Below, piece after piece: positions 8,480 through 16,413 of a stretch of 64,000 bases of DNA. A program made the position numbers and the translations under genes. The notes under the pieces were generated by a model. The model ran no database searches. It had not been told where the DNA came from and saw only the letters and a program-made list of their open reading frames with translations. This DNA is from Bradyrhizobium sp. 141. GTDB lineage: Bacteria; Pseudomonadota; Alphaproteobacteria; Rhizobiales; Xanthobacteraceae. Location of the stretch: the NCBI RefSeq assembly GCF_023074055.1, contig NZ_JADPKR010000097.1, positions 124,001 through 188,000 of the forward strand. Direction: 5' to 3'. The first letter of the stretch is position 1. The number at the start of each line of letters is the position of its first letter.

Positions 8480-9198
8480 CGCTCGACGAGTTTCCGCGAG
8501 GGACACTGCCGACTGAGCCGGTGGTGCCGCGCGTCGACCGTCCCTCGTCATCGGTGCAGAAGGTCACGCGCGCCGAAGAGCTGCGCCTCCAGCTTGCGGA
8601 TGAGATCGTGCGCGGCGCCCTGGCTCCCGGCGCGCCGCTGGACGAGACCGACATCGCGCGCCGCTTCAGCGTCTCGCGGACGCCGGTGCGTGAGGCGCTG
8701 CGCCAGCTGGTGGCGAGCGGCCTCGTCGAAGCGCGCGCCCATCGTGGCGCGGTGGTGGCGCAGCCCTCGATCGAGCGGCTGACCGGTATGTTCGAGGCGA
8801 TGGCCGAGCTCGAGGCACTGTGCGCCGGCCTCGCCGCCGAGCGTATGTCCGCGGCCGAGCGCCACGGCCTGGAGGCCATCCACGAGGAGCTGCGGGTCTT
8901 GAGCTATACCGGCAATCCCGATCGCTTTCACGAGGTCAACGAGCGCTTCCACAATGCGATCTATGCCGGCTCGCAAAACGGCTACATTGCCGAGATCACG
9001 CTGGCGACGCGGGTGCGCGTGCAGCCATTCCGCCGCGCCCAGTTCCGCAACCTCGGACGTCTCGCCAAGTCGCAGGCCGAGCACGACCGCGTCGTCATCG
9101 CCATCATGCGCGGCGACAAACAGGGCGCCGCGGCCGCAATGCGCGCGCATATCGAGCTGGTGCGCGGAGAGTACGAGATCTACGCGGTCTCGGTGTAG
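8476..9198 (+). CDS. GntR-family transcriptional regulator, FCD type
   Basis: 240 residues: N-terminal winged helix (about 30-95, with DETDIARRFSVSRTPVREALRQL, the classic GntR recognition region) and a C-terminal all-helical FCD ligand domain (about 105-230) with metal-site type residues in FHEVNERFHNAIY and EHDRVVIAI. It overlaps hpxZ by ATGA, so it is the last gene of the operon. It probably senses a pathway intermediate and controls the operon and the convergent atzF: TTGT-N2-ACAA-like palindromes stand before both (686-697 and 11173-11184). That regulon is an inference. Confidence 0.85.
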   Translation: MTLDEFPRGTLPTEPVVPRVDRPSSSVQKVTRAEELRLQLADEIVRGALAPGAPLDETDIARRFSVSRTPVREALRQLVASGLVEARAHRGAVVAQPSIERLTGMFEAMAELEALCAGLAAERMSAAERHGLEAIHEELRVLSYTGNPDRFHEVNERFHNAIYAGSQNGYIAEITLATRVRVQPFRRAQFRNLGRLAKSQAEHDRVVIAIMRGDKQGAAAAMRAHIELVRGEYEIYAVSV

Positions 9199-9215
9199 GG
9201 CCGCACGCGCGGTGC

Positions 9216-9305
9216 CGTAGGGTGGGCAAAGGCGCAAAGCGCCGTGCCCACGATCTTCTCATGAAGGACGAGATCGTGGGCACGCTTCGCTTTGCCCGCC
9301 CTACG
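9216..9305. repeat. Palindromic repeat, family B (CGTAGGGTGGGCAAAG type)
   Basis: Begins CGTAGGGTGGGCAAAG and ends CTTTGCCCGCCCTACG, with inner arms GTGCCCACGATCT / AGATCGTGGGCAC. Same family at 20718-20811 and 43899-43991. It lies between the convergent GntR gene and atzF, where it may serve as a two-way terminator. Confidence 0.8.
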
Positions 9306-9309
9306 AGAC

Positions 9310-11118
9310 CTATTTTGTTGCAGCTTCCGCCATATACTTCCGCCAGCCGCCATACGCGGTGATATCCCGCGCGTCGCCCAGCACTTCCGGCTCGACCAGA
9401 AACCCCTTCACACTGCGGCCGTCCGCAAGCCGCACCGTGCCGATCGCCATCGGCGCGGGGATCGCATTGACGAACCTGCCGAAGGCGGACGACGACAGCG
9501 ACCAGATCTCCAGCTCGATCGCGGCGCCCTTGCCTGCCTCGACGCGAAGCAGGCCGGGCTTTGGCGGCGTGGTCTTGAGCGCGTAGAGCTTGTAGTCCGG
9601 CGCCGTCCTGGTCGCCTCGATCAGGCGTCCGTTCAGTGCTTTCAGCTCTCCGTTCAGCACCATGCCGGATAGATGGGCGCCGACCACGGCGATCGGGATC
9701 TCGTCGTCGCTGCTTGCCGGCAACGGTGCGAGCGGTGCTTGCGCCACGCTCTTTGCGCCGAGACTTAACTTCGTATCCGCATGGAACACGCGGCCGATGC
9801 TCGCGAGCAGGGCGTCATGTCCGGCAGGCGCGAGCAGCGTGATGCCGAACGGAATGCCGTCGGCGCGCATCGACGCCGGCACGGCAAGGCCACAGAGGTC
9901 GAGCAGATTGACGAAATTGGTGTAGGTGCCGAGGCGGCTGTTGAGCTCGATCGGATTGGCGACCACCTGCGCGGTCGTATAGGCGGTCGGCGCCGTTGGC
10001 AGCACCAGCGCGTCGATATCGGCAAAGGTGCGCTCGGCGATCTTGCGCAGGCCCTGCAGGCGATAGAGCGCCGAGAACGTGTCTGCCGCCGTCAGCCGCG
10101 CGCCCGCCGCGGTGATCTCGCGCGTCACGGGATGGATCGCATCAGGCGCGGACGCGAGCAGATCCTTGATCACGAGATAGCGCTCGGCGACCCACGGGCC
10201 CTCATAGAGCAGCCGCGCCGTCTCGTAGAACGGCTCGAGGTCGAACTCGACGAGCGTTGCGCCGAGCGCGGTCCAGCGCTCCAGCGCATCGGCGTAGGCG
10301 GCTTCCGATGTCTTGTCGCCGAAGAAGATCAGCTGCCCGTTGCGTGGCACGCCGAGGCGCAAGCCTGCCGGGAACGGCGTGAGCGCATCCAGCGGCCGGT
10401 CGCGCGAGAACGGATCGGCCGGGTCTGGCCCTGCCATCACGGACAAAGCGAGCGCGGCATCGTCCACTGTCAGCGCGAATACCGAGATGCAATCGAGCGT
10501 GCGGCAGGCCGGCACGAGTCCCGCATTCGAGATCATGCCGAGGCTCGGCTTCAATCCGACGATGTTGTTGAGCATCGCCGGCACGCGGCCTGAGCCGGCG
10601 GTGTCGGTGCCGAGTGACAGAGGAACGAGGCCGGCGCCGACGGCGACGGCGGAGCCCGAACTCGATCCGCCGGGAATGAGATCGTCACGGACCGAATTTC
10701 TGGGAATGCCGTAGGGCGAGCGCACGCCGACAAGGCCGGTTGCGAACTGGTCGAGATTGGTCTTGCCGATGATGATGGCGCCAGCGGTACGCAGGCGCGC
10801 CACCGCGGTCGAGTCGTGTGCCGGAGTGGTGGAGAAGGCCGGGCAGGCCGCGGTGGTCGTAAAGCCCCGCGCGTCGATATTGTCCTTCACCGCAACCGGC
10901 ACGCCATAAAGCGGCAAGTCGGCGGCGTCCTTCCGCGCAGCAAGCTTTTCGGCCTCCGCGATCGCGTCCGTCTCCTCGCGCAGGCTGATGAAGATGGCGG
11001 GATCATTGCGGTCGCGGATGCGCTGATAGGTCCGCGCGACCGTCTGCGCCGGCGTCAGCGTGCCCGCGCGATGTGCGGCCACAATCGCGGCGATCGTTTC
11101 AGGCTGCTCAGCCCCCAT
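9310..11118 (-). CDS. atzF: Allophanate hydrolase (AtzF type)
   Basis: 602 residues, close to the ~605 of characterised AtzF. The amidase domain (~1-450) has the triad K78 (VPVAVKDN), S152 (PGGSSSGSA) and S176 (GTDTAGSGRVP); the segment ending PSLGMISNAGLVPACRTLDC is typical of allophanate hydrolases. The C-terminal domain (~470-600) matches the extra AtzF/Dur1,2 C-terminal module. It converts allophanate to ammonia and CO2, the last step of cyanurate, biuret and some urea pathways. It is convergent with the atzG-E-hpxZ operon and so completes a carboxybiuret/dicarboxyurea to ammonia chain. No cyanuric acid hydrolase (AtzD) or biuret hydrolase is in the window. Confidence 0.88.
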   Translation of the reverse strand: MGAEQPETIAAIVAAHRAGTLTPAQTVARTYQRIRDRNDPAIFISLREETDAIAEAEKLAARKDAADLPLYGVPVAVKDNIDARGFTTTAACPAFSTTPAHDSTAVARLRTAGAIIIGKTNLDQFATGLVGVRSPYGIPRNSVRDDLIPGGSSSGSAVAVGAGLVPLSLGTDTAGSGRVPAMLNNIVGLKPSLGMISNAGLVPACRTLDCISVFALTVDDAALALSVMAGPDPADPFSRDRPLDALTPFPAGLRLGVPRNGQLIFFGDKTSEAAYADALERWTALGATLVEFDLEPFYETARLLYEGPWVAERYLVIKDLLASAPDAIHPVTREITAAGARLTAADTFSALYRLQGLRKIAERTFADIDALVLPTAPTAYTTAQVVANPIELNSRLGTYTNFVNLLDLCGLAVPASMRADGIPFGITLLAPAGHDALLASIGRVFHADTKLSLGAKSVAQAPLAPLPASSDDEIPIAVVGAHLSGMVLNGELKALNGRLIEATRTAPDYKLYALKTTPPKPGLLRVEAGKGAAIELEIWSLSSSAFGRFVNAIPAPMAIGTVRLADGRSVKGFLVEPEVLGDARDITAYGGWRKYMAEAATK

Positions 11119-11172
11119 GGCGACAAAACTCCGGCAATTCGTCTTCGCCCGGAGCGAAGCAAGCGATGTGCC

Positions 11173-11184
11173 ATTGTGTACAAT
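11173..11184. promoter_or_regulatory. Candidate GntR operator before atzF
   Basis: ATTGTGTACAAT is a palindrome of arms ATTGT/ACAAT around GT, 55 bp upstream of the atzF start. It resembles FCD-type GntR operators and the TTTGTATGCAAT site (686-697) inside the promoter of the transporter/atz operon. Confidence 0.4.
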
Positions 11185-11312
11185 ATCCCGGCAGCCCGAT
11201 TGCTCCGGATATTATCGTGTGATCAGTGGCTTGGGAGATATTTCGACGGGCGGGTCGGCGGTCGCATCGGCGCCCTGTGGCGGGCAACTGCTCAATTCAT
11301 GGGCAGTCGAGA

Positions 11313-11819
11313 TCAGGTGAAGCCGGCAAGGATCCGGAGCAGGTGGGCCCGGTTTTCCTTGCCGATCTTCGCCTCGACGTTCCGCTCGTGCTCGGCCGCG
11401 AGCCGCTTGAACTTCGCCAGCGCCGTCTCGCCCGGCGCGGTGAGATGCAGCGCATGCGAGCGCCGGTCCGCCTTCGACTTGATCCGCTTGACCAGCTTGC
11501 GCTGTTCGAGGCTGTCGAGCAGATGCACCAGCCGGGCGCGCTCGATGCCGAGGCGCTTGGCCACGGCCATCTGCGACAGGCCCGGATTGGCGCCGATCAC
11601 CGTCAGCACCGAATATTGCGTCGGCCGGATGTCGACATCGCCGAGCGTCCTGATGAAGTCCTGGAAGATCCAGATCTGGAAGCGCCGCACCGCATAGCCG
11701 GCGTGCCCGACCAGCGCGTCGAGGCCGACATCGCCGGCGATATCGCGAGGCGCCGCGCCGTTGCCGGCGCGCTTGCGTGGGGAAGGGCGGGTGTCGGGCC
11801 GGGCTGCACTGGCTGTCAC
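11313..11819 (-). CDS. MarR-family transcriptional regulator (FerR/CouR-like)
   Basis: 168 residues with a MarR winged helix (~60-130: TQYSVLTVIGANPGLSQMAVAKRLGIERARLVHLLDSLE...DRRSHALHLT). The GTG at 11819 is taken as start because AGGAG lies 7 bp upstream on the minus strand (11825-11830 region) and longer frames would run into the divergent gene. It is divergent from a feruloyl-CoA synthase gene with a 150-bp shared promoter region containing a strong palindrome (11870-11890). Regulators in this position usually repress hydroxycinnamate genes until the CoA thioester appears; that role is inferred from position and family. Confidence 0.82.
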   Translation of the reverse strand: MTASAARPDTRPSPRKRAGNGAAPRDIAGDVGLDALVGHAGYAVRRFQIWIFQDFIRTLGDVDIRPTQYSVLTVIGANPGLSQMAVAKRLGIERARLVHLLDSLEQRKLVKRIKSKADRRSHALHLTAPGETALAKFKRLAAEHERNVEAKIGKENRAHLLRILAGFT

Positions 11820-11869
11820 GTCAGGTCTCCTGCCGCGCAACCTTAGCTCCTTGGCGGGCCAAGCGAAAG

Positions 11870-11890
11870 ATTGTTGTTGACGACAACAAT
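11870..11890. promoter_or_regulatory. MarR operator between regulator and feruloyl-CoA synthase gene
   Basis: Perfect 8-bp arms ATTGTTGT (11870-11877) and ACAACAAT (11883-11890) around TGACG. The -35-like TTGACG (11877-11882) lies within it, so a bound MarR dimer would block transcription towards the synthase gene. A second nested palindrome, ACAATTGT, overlaps its right arm. Confidence 0.65.
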
Positions 11891-11970
11891 TGTCATGCCC
11901 AACATTATGGCCAAAGCAGCGCGGAACGAGGCTGCGGCCGATCCCGTATCCGGGCGGAGGGAGGAAACAC

Positions 11971-13827
11971 ATGACAGTCGCCCCACGCGGTGACGTTGCA
12001 GGCCTGTTCGCAACGCCGAGAACCGTCGCAGAGCATCGCGCCGACGGCAGCATCGTGCTGCGCTCGCCTGATCCGTTGCGCGATGGCGCGCGTTGCGTCG
12101 GCGACTGGCTGGAGCAATGGGCGCGGCAAACCCCGGACGCGATCTTCCTTGCCGAGCGCGGCAAGGTCGATGCGCCCTGGACCATTGTCACCTATGCGCA
12201 GGCGCTGCGCCAGGTGCACGCGGCGGCGTCCTGGATTTTGGCGCAGGGCCTCAGCGCAGAGCGCCCGCTCGCGATCCTCTCCGACAACAGCGTCGATAAC
12301 GCGCTGCTGGCGCTTGCCGCCCAGCATGTCGGCGTGCCCTCGGCCGCGATTTCGCCGGCCTATTCGCTGATGTCCAGGGATTTCGAGAAGCTCAAGAGCA
12401 TGATCACGCTGCTGGAGCCGGGCGCGATCTACGTCGCCGCGATAAAACCCTTCGCGGCGGCGCTGGAGGCCATCGCGCCGCTGCACCGGGCGCGCATCAT
12501 CAGCGGCCATGAGGACGACGCCGGTGCGCTCGCCTTCCGCGCAGTCGTTGCAACGCCGGAGAATCCCGACGTTGCAACGGCGTTCGCCGCGGTAACGCCG
12601 GACACGATCGCGAAATTCCTGTTCACGTCAGGTTCGACCGGCACGCCCAAGGCCGTCATCAACACCCAGCGCATGCTGACCTCGAGCCAGCAGGCCAAGG
12701 CGCAGACCTGGATCTTTCTCGAGCAGAAGCGCGACGATCTCGTCATCCTCGACTGGCTGCCCTGGAGCCACACCTTCGGTGCCAATCACAATTTCAATCT
12801 CGTGCTGCGCAACGGCGGCTCGCTCTATATCGACGGCGGCAAGTCTGCGCCCGGTCTCTTTGCGACCTCGCTGGCCAATCTGAAAAGCGTGATGCCGACG
12901 GTGTATTTCAACGTGCCGCGCGGCTTCGACATGCTGATCGCGGCGCTGCGCGGTGACGAGGAACTGTGCCGCCGCTTCTTCAGCGAGGTGAAATTCGCTT
13001 TCTATGCCGGCGCGGCGCTGCCGCAAAATCTATGGGATGCGCTTGAGGAGCTCTCGATCAAAACCGTCGGTCGCGCGCTGCCGATGGTCTCGGCCTGGGG
13101 CTCGACGGAAACTTCGCCGCTTGCGACCGACTGCCATTTCCTTGCCGAGCGCTCCGGCAATATCGGCGTGCCCATTCCCGGCACCGAGCTGAAGCTCGTC
13201 ACCTCCGGCGACAAGCTGGAGGTGCGGGTGCGCGGCCCTAACGTCACGCCGGGCTATTGGAAGGCGCCGGACCTGACCAAGCAGGCGTTCGACGAGGAGG
13301 GCTTTTATCTCATCGGCGACGCGGTCAAGCTGGCCGACCCCAAGCGGCCGGAGCGCGGCCTGTTCTTCGACGGCCGCGTCGCGGAAGACTTCAAGCTCAA
13401 TTCCGGCACCTGGGTCAGCGTCGGCACGCTGCGGGTCGCTGGCATCGCTGCGCTGGCGCCGCTGGCGCAGGATATCGTCGTGTCAGGTCATGGCGGCGAC
13501 GAGGCGCGCTTTCTGGTGTTTCCCAATGTTGTCGCCTGCCGCACCCATGCCGGTTTGCCCGAGACGGCTGATGTGAACGAGGTGCTGGCGCATGACAAGG
13601 TCAGGACCGCAATCGCGCAGGGCCTGGCGAAACTCAGACAGCAAGGCCCCAACTCCTCCGGCCACGCCACCCGCGCGCTGCTTCTCGCCGAGCCGCCATC
13701 GGTCGACGGCGGCGAGATCACCGACAAGGGCTACATCAACCAGCGCGCCGTGCTGACGCGGCGAGCCGATGCGGTGGCGCGGCTGAACGATGATGAATCG
13801 GGCGAGTGGATTGGCTGTAGCGCTTAA
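11971..13827 (+). CDS. fcs: Feruloyl-CoA synthase (AMP-forming acyl-CoA synthetase)
   Basis: 618 residues. The AMP-binding P-loop reads FTSGSTGTPKAVIN (~residues 213-226), followed by WLPWSHTFGANHNF, AWGSTETSPLA (A5 motif) and GLFFDGRVAEDFKL (A8 region). The long form, with VGDWLEQWARQTPD near the N-terminus and a ~150-residue C-terminal domain, is that of feruloyl/4-coumaroyl-CoA synthases rather than fatty-acid ligases. It activates ferulate or p-coumarate with CoA and ATP in the cytoplasm. The ATG at 11971 has GGAGG 7 bp upstream. The enoyl-CoA hydratase/lyase normally following (Ech/FerB) is not next to it; a repeat and an unrelated MarR gene follow. A family relative acting on another aromatic acid is possible. 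Confidence 0.8.
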   Translation: MTVAPRGDVAGLFATPRTVAEHRADGSIVLRSPDPLRDGARCVGDWLEQWARQTPDAIFLAERGKVDAPWTIVTYAQALRQVHAAASWILAQGLSAERPLAILSDNSVDNALLALAAQHVGVPSAAISPAYSLMSRDFEKLKSMITLLEPGAIYVAAIKPFAAALEAIAPLHRARIISGHEDDAGALAFRAVVATPENPDVATAFAAVTPDTIAKFLFTSGSTGTPKAVINTQRMLTSSQQAKAQTWIFLEQKRDDLVILDWLPWSHTFGANHNFNLVLRNGGSLYIDGGKSAPGLFATSLANLKSVMPTVYFNVPRGFDMLIAALRGDEELCRRFFSEVKFAFYAGAALPQNLWDALEELSIKTVGRALPMVSAWGSTETSPLATDCHFLAERSGNIGVPIPGTELKLVTSGDKLEVRVRGPNVTPGYWKAPDLTKQAFDEEGFYLIGDAVKLADPKRPERGLFFDGRVAEDFKLNSGTWVSVGTLRVAGIAALAPLAQDIVVSGHGGDEARFLVFPNVVACRTHAGLPETADVNEVLAHDKVRTAIAQGLAKLRQQGPNSSGHATRALLLAEPPSVDGGEITDKGYINQRAVLTRRADAVARLNDDESGEWIGCSA

Positions 13828-13843
13828 GAGCCGCCGCCAGTTG

Positions 13844-14001
13844 CTCTCGTGCCCCGGACGCAGCGCAGCACTCCCGGCGATGCGAAGCATCGTCCGGTGT
13901 GATGCGCTGCAGAGCCGGGGTCCATCTATCCCAGTACAGCGGCATGGGTCTCGGCTCTGCGCAGCAACGTTTCACGCTGCAGCGCGTCCGAGACACGAGA
14001 G
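13844..14001. repeat. Palindromic repeat, family C (CTCTCGTGCCCCGGACG type)
   Basis: Termini CTCTCGTG (13844-13851) and CACGAGAG (13994-14001) are inverted; internal arms include CCCCGGACGCAGCGC against GCAGCGCGTCCGAGAC. Relatives lie at 52981-53132 and 62554-62650. It follows the feruloyl-CoA synthase stop directly and may act as its terminator. Confidence 0.75.
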
Positions 14002-14221
14002 CTGAGCACGCAACCTAGGCCAACAACCCTGCCGCATTATCTTGCCGATTCTTTTGTTGCTTAAGCAACTAATTTGTGCGAACCGTTCCAGACAAGGAAT
14101 GACGGCGGGCAAACCGCTGCGTCTTTTCTGGAGGAAACAAATGCGCGGCAGAACTGGTGCCGTCAGCAAATGCTGGCGCGTGCCCGGACGTGACGGAAGG
14201 TGGCGCCCGAGGCGCGACCCG
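14002..14221 (+). other. Intergenic stretch with palindrome and orphan ribosome site
   Basis: Between the family C repeat and the MarR stop there is a perfect 14-bp palindrome GTTGCTTAAGCAAC (14056-14069) and, 60 bp on, a textbook start GGAGGAAACAAATG (ATG at 14141). The frame from this ATG (MRGRTGAVSKCW) runs antisense into the MarR gene without resembling a known protein. The arrangement looks like a MarR-operated promoter and start left behind after loss of its gene. No other gene is seen here. Confidence 0.45.
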
Positions 14222-14728
14222 TCAGGCCTCAGTGTTGCCGGTGACCGCGCCGAGATTTTCGTGCAGCCGGCGGAGCAGATCGATCAGCACCTCGCGCTCG
14301 TCCTTGTTGAGGCAAGACAACAGTCGCCGCTCGCGCTCGAGCGCTGCAACGATCACCTTGTCATGGGTGGCGCGGCCCTTCGCCGTCAACGAGATCGAAT
14401 GGGTGCGGCCGTCGTTGGGATCGGTGCGGATCGAGACCAGCCCTCGCTTCTCGAGGCCCGCCAACGTCCGGCTCACCGGCCCCTTGTCGAAGCCGATGAC
14501 GTGGCAGATGCGCGAGGCCGGAATGCCGGGCTCGATCGCCAGCAGCGACATGATCCGCCATTCCGTGACGTTGACGCCGAATTGCCGCTGATAGAACGCG
14601 GTCGCGCTGTTCGAGAGCTTGTTGGCGATGAAGGTGACGAACGCCGGCACGTAACGGTCGAGGTCGAGCGTTGGTCCCGCCTCGTTAAGCGCAGGCTTTT
14701 GGCGGGATCTGGTCAAGGGCGCAGGCAT
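14222..14728 (-). CDS. MarR-family transcriptional regulator
   Basis: 168 residues, MarR winged helix at ~55-125 (TEWRIMSLLAIEPGIPASRICHVIGFDKGPVSRTLAGLEKRGLV...DGRTHSISLTAKG). It is divergent from the CYP199A P450 operon with 83 bp between the starts, so it probably regulates that operon in response to an aromatic acid. The palindrome GTTGCTTAAGCAAC at 14056-14069, past its 3' end, has the shape of a MarR operator; no copy of it is seen in the 14729-14811 gap. It is distinct from the 11313-11819 regulator in sequence. Confidence 0.82.
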   Translation of the reverse strand: MPAPLTRSRQKPALNEAGPTLDLDRYVPAFVTFIANKLSNSATAFYQRQFGVNVTEWRIMSLLAIEPGIPASRICHVIGFDKGPVSRTLAGLEKRGLVSIRTDPNDGRTHSISLTAKGRATHDKVIVAALERERRLLSCLNKDEREVLIDLLRRLHENLGAVTGNTEA

Positions 14729-14811
14729 ATCGGGATTCTATCTCGCGGAGGGCCCGCTGACCTAAGGCCATGCGCCGCCCTTTCACAAGATCAAAATGAG
14801 GGAGGTCTTCC

Positions 14812-16026
14812 ATGACCGTATCCGGCTCTCCTGCGGACTCCGCTTCCGTCCCGCATCTCGACGTCGATCCCTTCGACATGAAGTTTTTTGCCGACCCTTA
14901 TCCCACGCATCAGCGGCTGCGGGAGGCCGGTCCGGTCGTCTATCTCGACAAATGGAACGTCTATGGCGTGGCGCGCTATGCCGAGGTCCATGCGGTGCTG
15001 AACGATCCCGCGACCTTCTGCTCCAGCCGCGGCGTCGGCCTCTCCGACTTCAAGAAGGAGACGCCGTGGCGGCCGCCAAGCATCATCCTCGAAGCCGATC
15101 CCCCCGCGCACACCCGCACCCGTGCCGTGCTGTCGAAAGTGCTGTCGCCGACCGTGATGAAGCAGGTGCGCGACCGCTTTGCAGCCGCCGCCGAGGAGCG
15201 GGTGGATGCGCTGCTTGACAAGCGCAGCTTCGACGCGATCACCGATCTCGCCGAAGCCTATCCGCTCTCGATCTTTCCGGATGCGCTCGGGTTGAAGGCG
15301 GAAGGGCGCGAGCATCTGATTCCCTACGCGAGCGTGGTGTTCAACGCGTTCGGTCCGCCGAACGAGCTGCGCCAGGAGGCGATCGCGCGCTCGGCGCCGC
15401 ACCAGGCCTATGTCGCCGAGCAGTGCCAGCGCGACAATCTCGCGCCTGGCGGTTTCGGTGCCTGCATTCACGCCCGGGTTGACGAGGGCGAGATCACCGC
15501 GACCGAGGCGCCGCTGCTGGTGCGCTCCCTGCTGTCGGCCGGCCTCGACACCACGGTCAACGGCATCGGTGCCGCAGTCTATTGCCTCGCGCGCTTCCCC
15601 GACCAGTGGCAGCGCCTGCGCGACGATCCCACGCTGGCGCGTAACGCTTTCGAGGAGGCGGTGCGGTTCGAAAGCCCGGTGCAGACCTTCTTCCGCACCA
15701 CCACCCGCGAAGTCGAACTCGCAGGCGTCGGGATCGGCGAGGGCGAGAAAGTGCTGATGTTCCTCGCTGCCGCCAATCGTGATCCGCGGCGCTGGGACAA
15801 GCCGGACAGCTACGACATCACGCGCCGCACCTCCGGCCATGTCGGCTTCGGCTCGGGCATCCACATGTGCGTCGGTCAACTCGTCGCCCGCCTCGAAGGC
15901 GAGGTGATGCTGACCGCGCTGGCCCGGCGGATCGCGAAGATCGAGATCACCGGCGAGCCGAAGCGCCGCTTCAACAACACGCTGCGCGGGCTCGACAGTC
16001 TGCCTGTCACCATCACCCCGGCCTGA
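14812..16026 (+). CDS. cyp199A: Cytochrome P450, CYP199A type (4-methoxybenzoate O-demethylase-like)
   Basis: 404-residue soluble class I P450. Heme-ligand motif GFGSGIHMCVGQ places the axial Cys at 353; the I-helix reads SAGLDTTVNG, and the ExxR-type and FESPVQTFFRTTTREVEL segments follow in order. Long stretches such as GPVVYLDKWNVYGVARYAEV and CSSRGVGLSDFKK match my memory of CYP199A2/A4 from Rhodopseudomonas palustris, which demethylate 4-methoxybenzoate to 4-hydroxybenzoate. GGGAGG precedes the ATG. The ferredoxin gene follows 11 bp later, and then a binding-protein gene, so the operon encodes oxidation plus uptake of a para-substituted benzoate. No ferredoxin reductase is encoded nearby. 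Confidence 0.9.
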   Translation: MTVSGSPADSASVPHLDVDPFDMKFFADPYPTHQRLREAGPVVYLDKWNVYGVARYAEVHAVLNDPATFCSSRGVGLSDFKKETPWRPPSIILEADPPAHTRTRAVLSKVLSPTVMKQVRDRFAAAAEERVDALLDKRSFDAITDLAEAYPLSIFPDALGLKAEGREHLIPYASVVFNAFGPPNELRQEAIARSAPHQAYVAEQCQRDNLAPGGFGACIHARVDEGEITATEAPLLVRSLLSAGLDTTVNGIGAAVYCLARFPDQWQRLRDDPTLARNAFEEAVRFESPVQTFFRTTTREVELAGVGIGEGEKVLMFLAAANRDPRRWDKPDSYDITRRTSGHVGFGSGIHMCVGQLVARLEGEVMLTALARRIAKIEITGEPKRRFNNTLRGLDSLPVTITPA

Positions 16027-16037
16027 CGAGGAGTTTT

Positions 16038-16361
16038 ATGCCCGCCATCATCTTCATCCATTCTGACGGCAAGTCCGACCGCGTCGAGACCGGCGAGGGC
16101 GAGAGCGCCATGCAGGCGGCGACCCGTCACGGCCTCGACGGCATCCTGGCCGAATGCGGCGGTAACGCCATGTGCGCGACCTGTCACGTCTATGTCGACG
16201 CGAGTTGGCTCGCGCGGCTGCCTGACATGGCGGACGACGAGGATGCGCTGCTCGACGGCACCGCGAGCGAGCGGCGGCCGACGAGCCGGCTATCCTGCCA
16301 GATCAAGTTCACGCCCGAGCTCGATGGGCTCGTCGTAAAGCTGCCGGAACGGCAGGTCTGA
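16038..16361 (+). CDS. [2Fe-2S] ferredoxin, putidaredoxin/palustrisredoxin type
   Basis: 107 residues with the adrenodoxin-type cluster ligands C40-x5-C46-x2-C49 and C87 (CGGNAMCATC...LSC). GAGGAG lies just before the ATG at 16038; extending upstream would overlap the P450 gene. It passes single electrons to the CYP199A P450 encoded immediately upstream. A partner FAD reductase is needed and must come from elsewhere in the genome. Confidence 0.9.
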   Translation: MPAIIFIHSDGKSDRVETGEGESAMQAATRHGLDGILAECGGNAMCATCHVYVDASWLARLPDMADDEDALLDGTASERRPTSRLSCQIKFTPELDGLVVKLPERQV

Positions 16362-16413
16362 GTCTCGACGTGCCGGTAACGACCGGTGCACAAAACATCA
16401 AACATGGGAGGGA

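Noticed and set aside
14042..14815. 257-codon plus-strand frame across the MarR gene
   Set aside because: Mostly antisense to a convincing MarR protein; only its beginning with an orphan ribosome site is kept as a finding.
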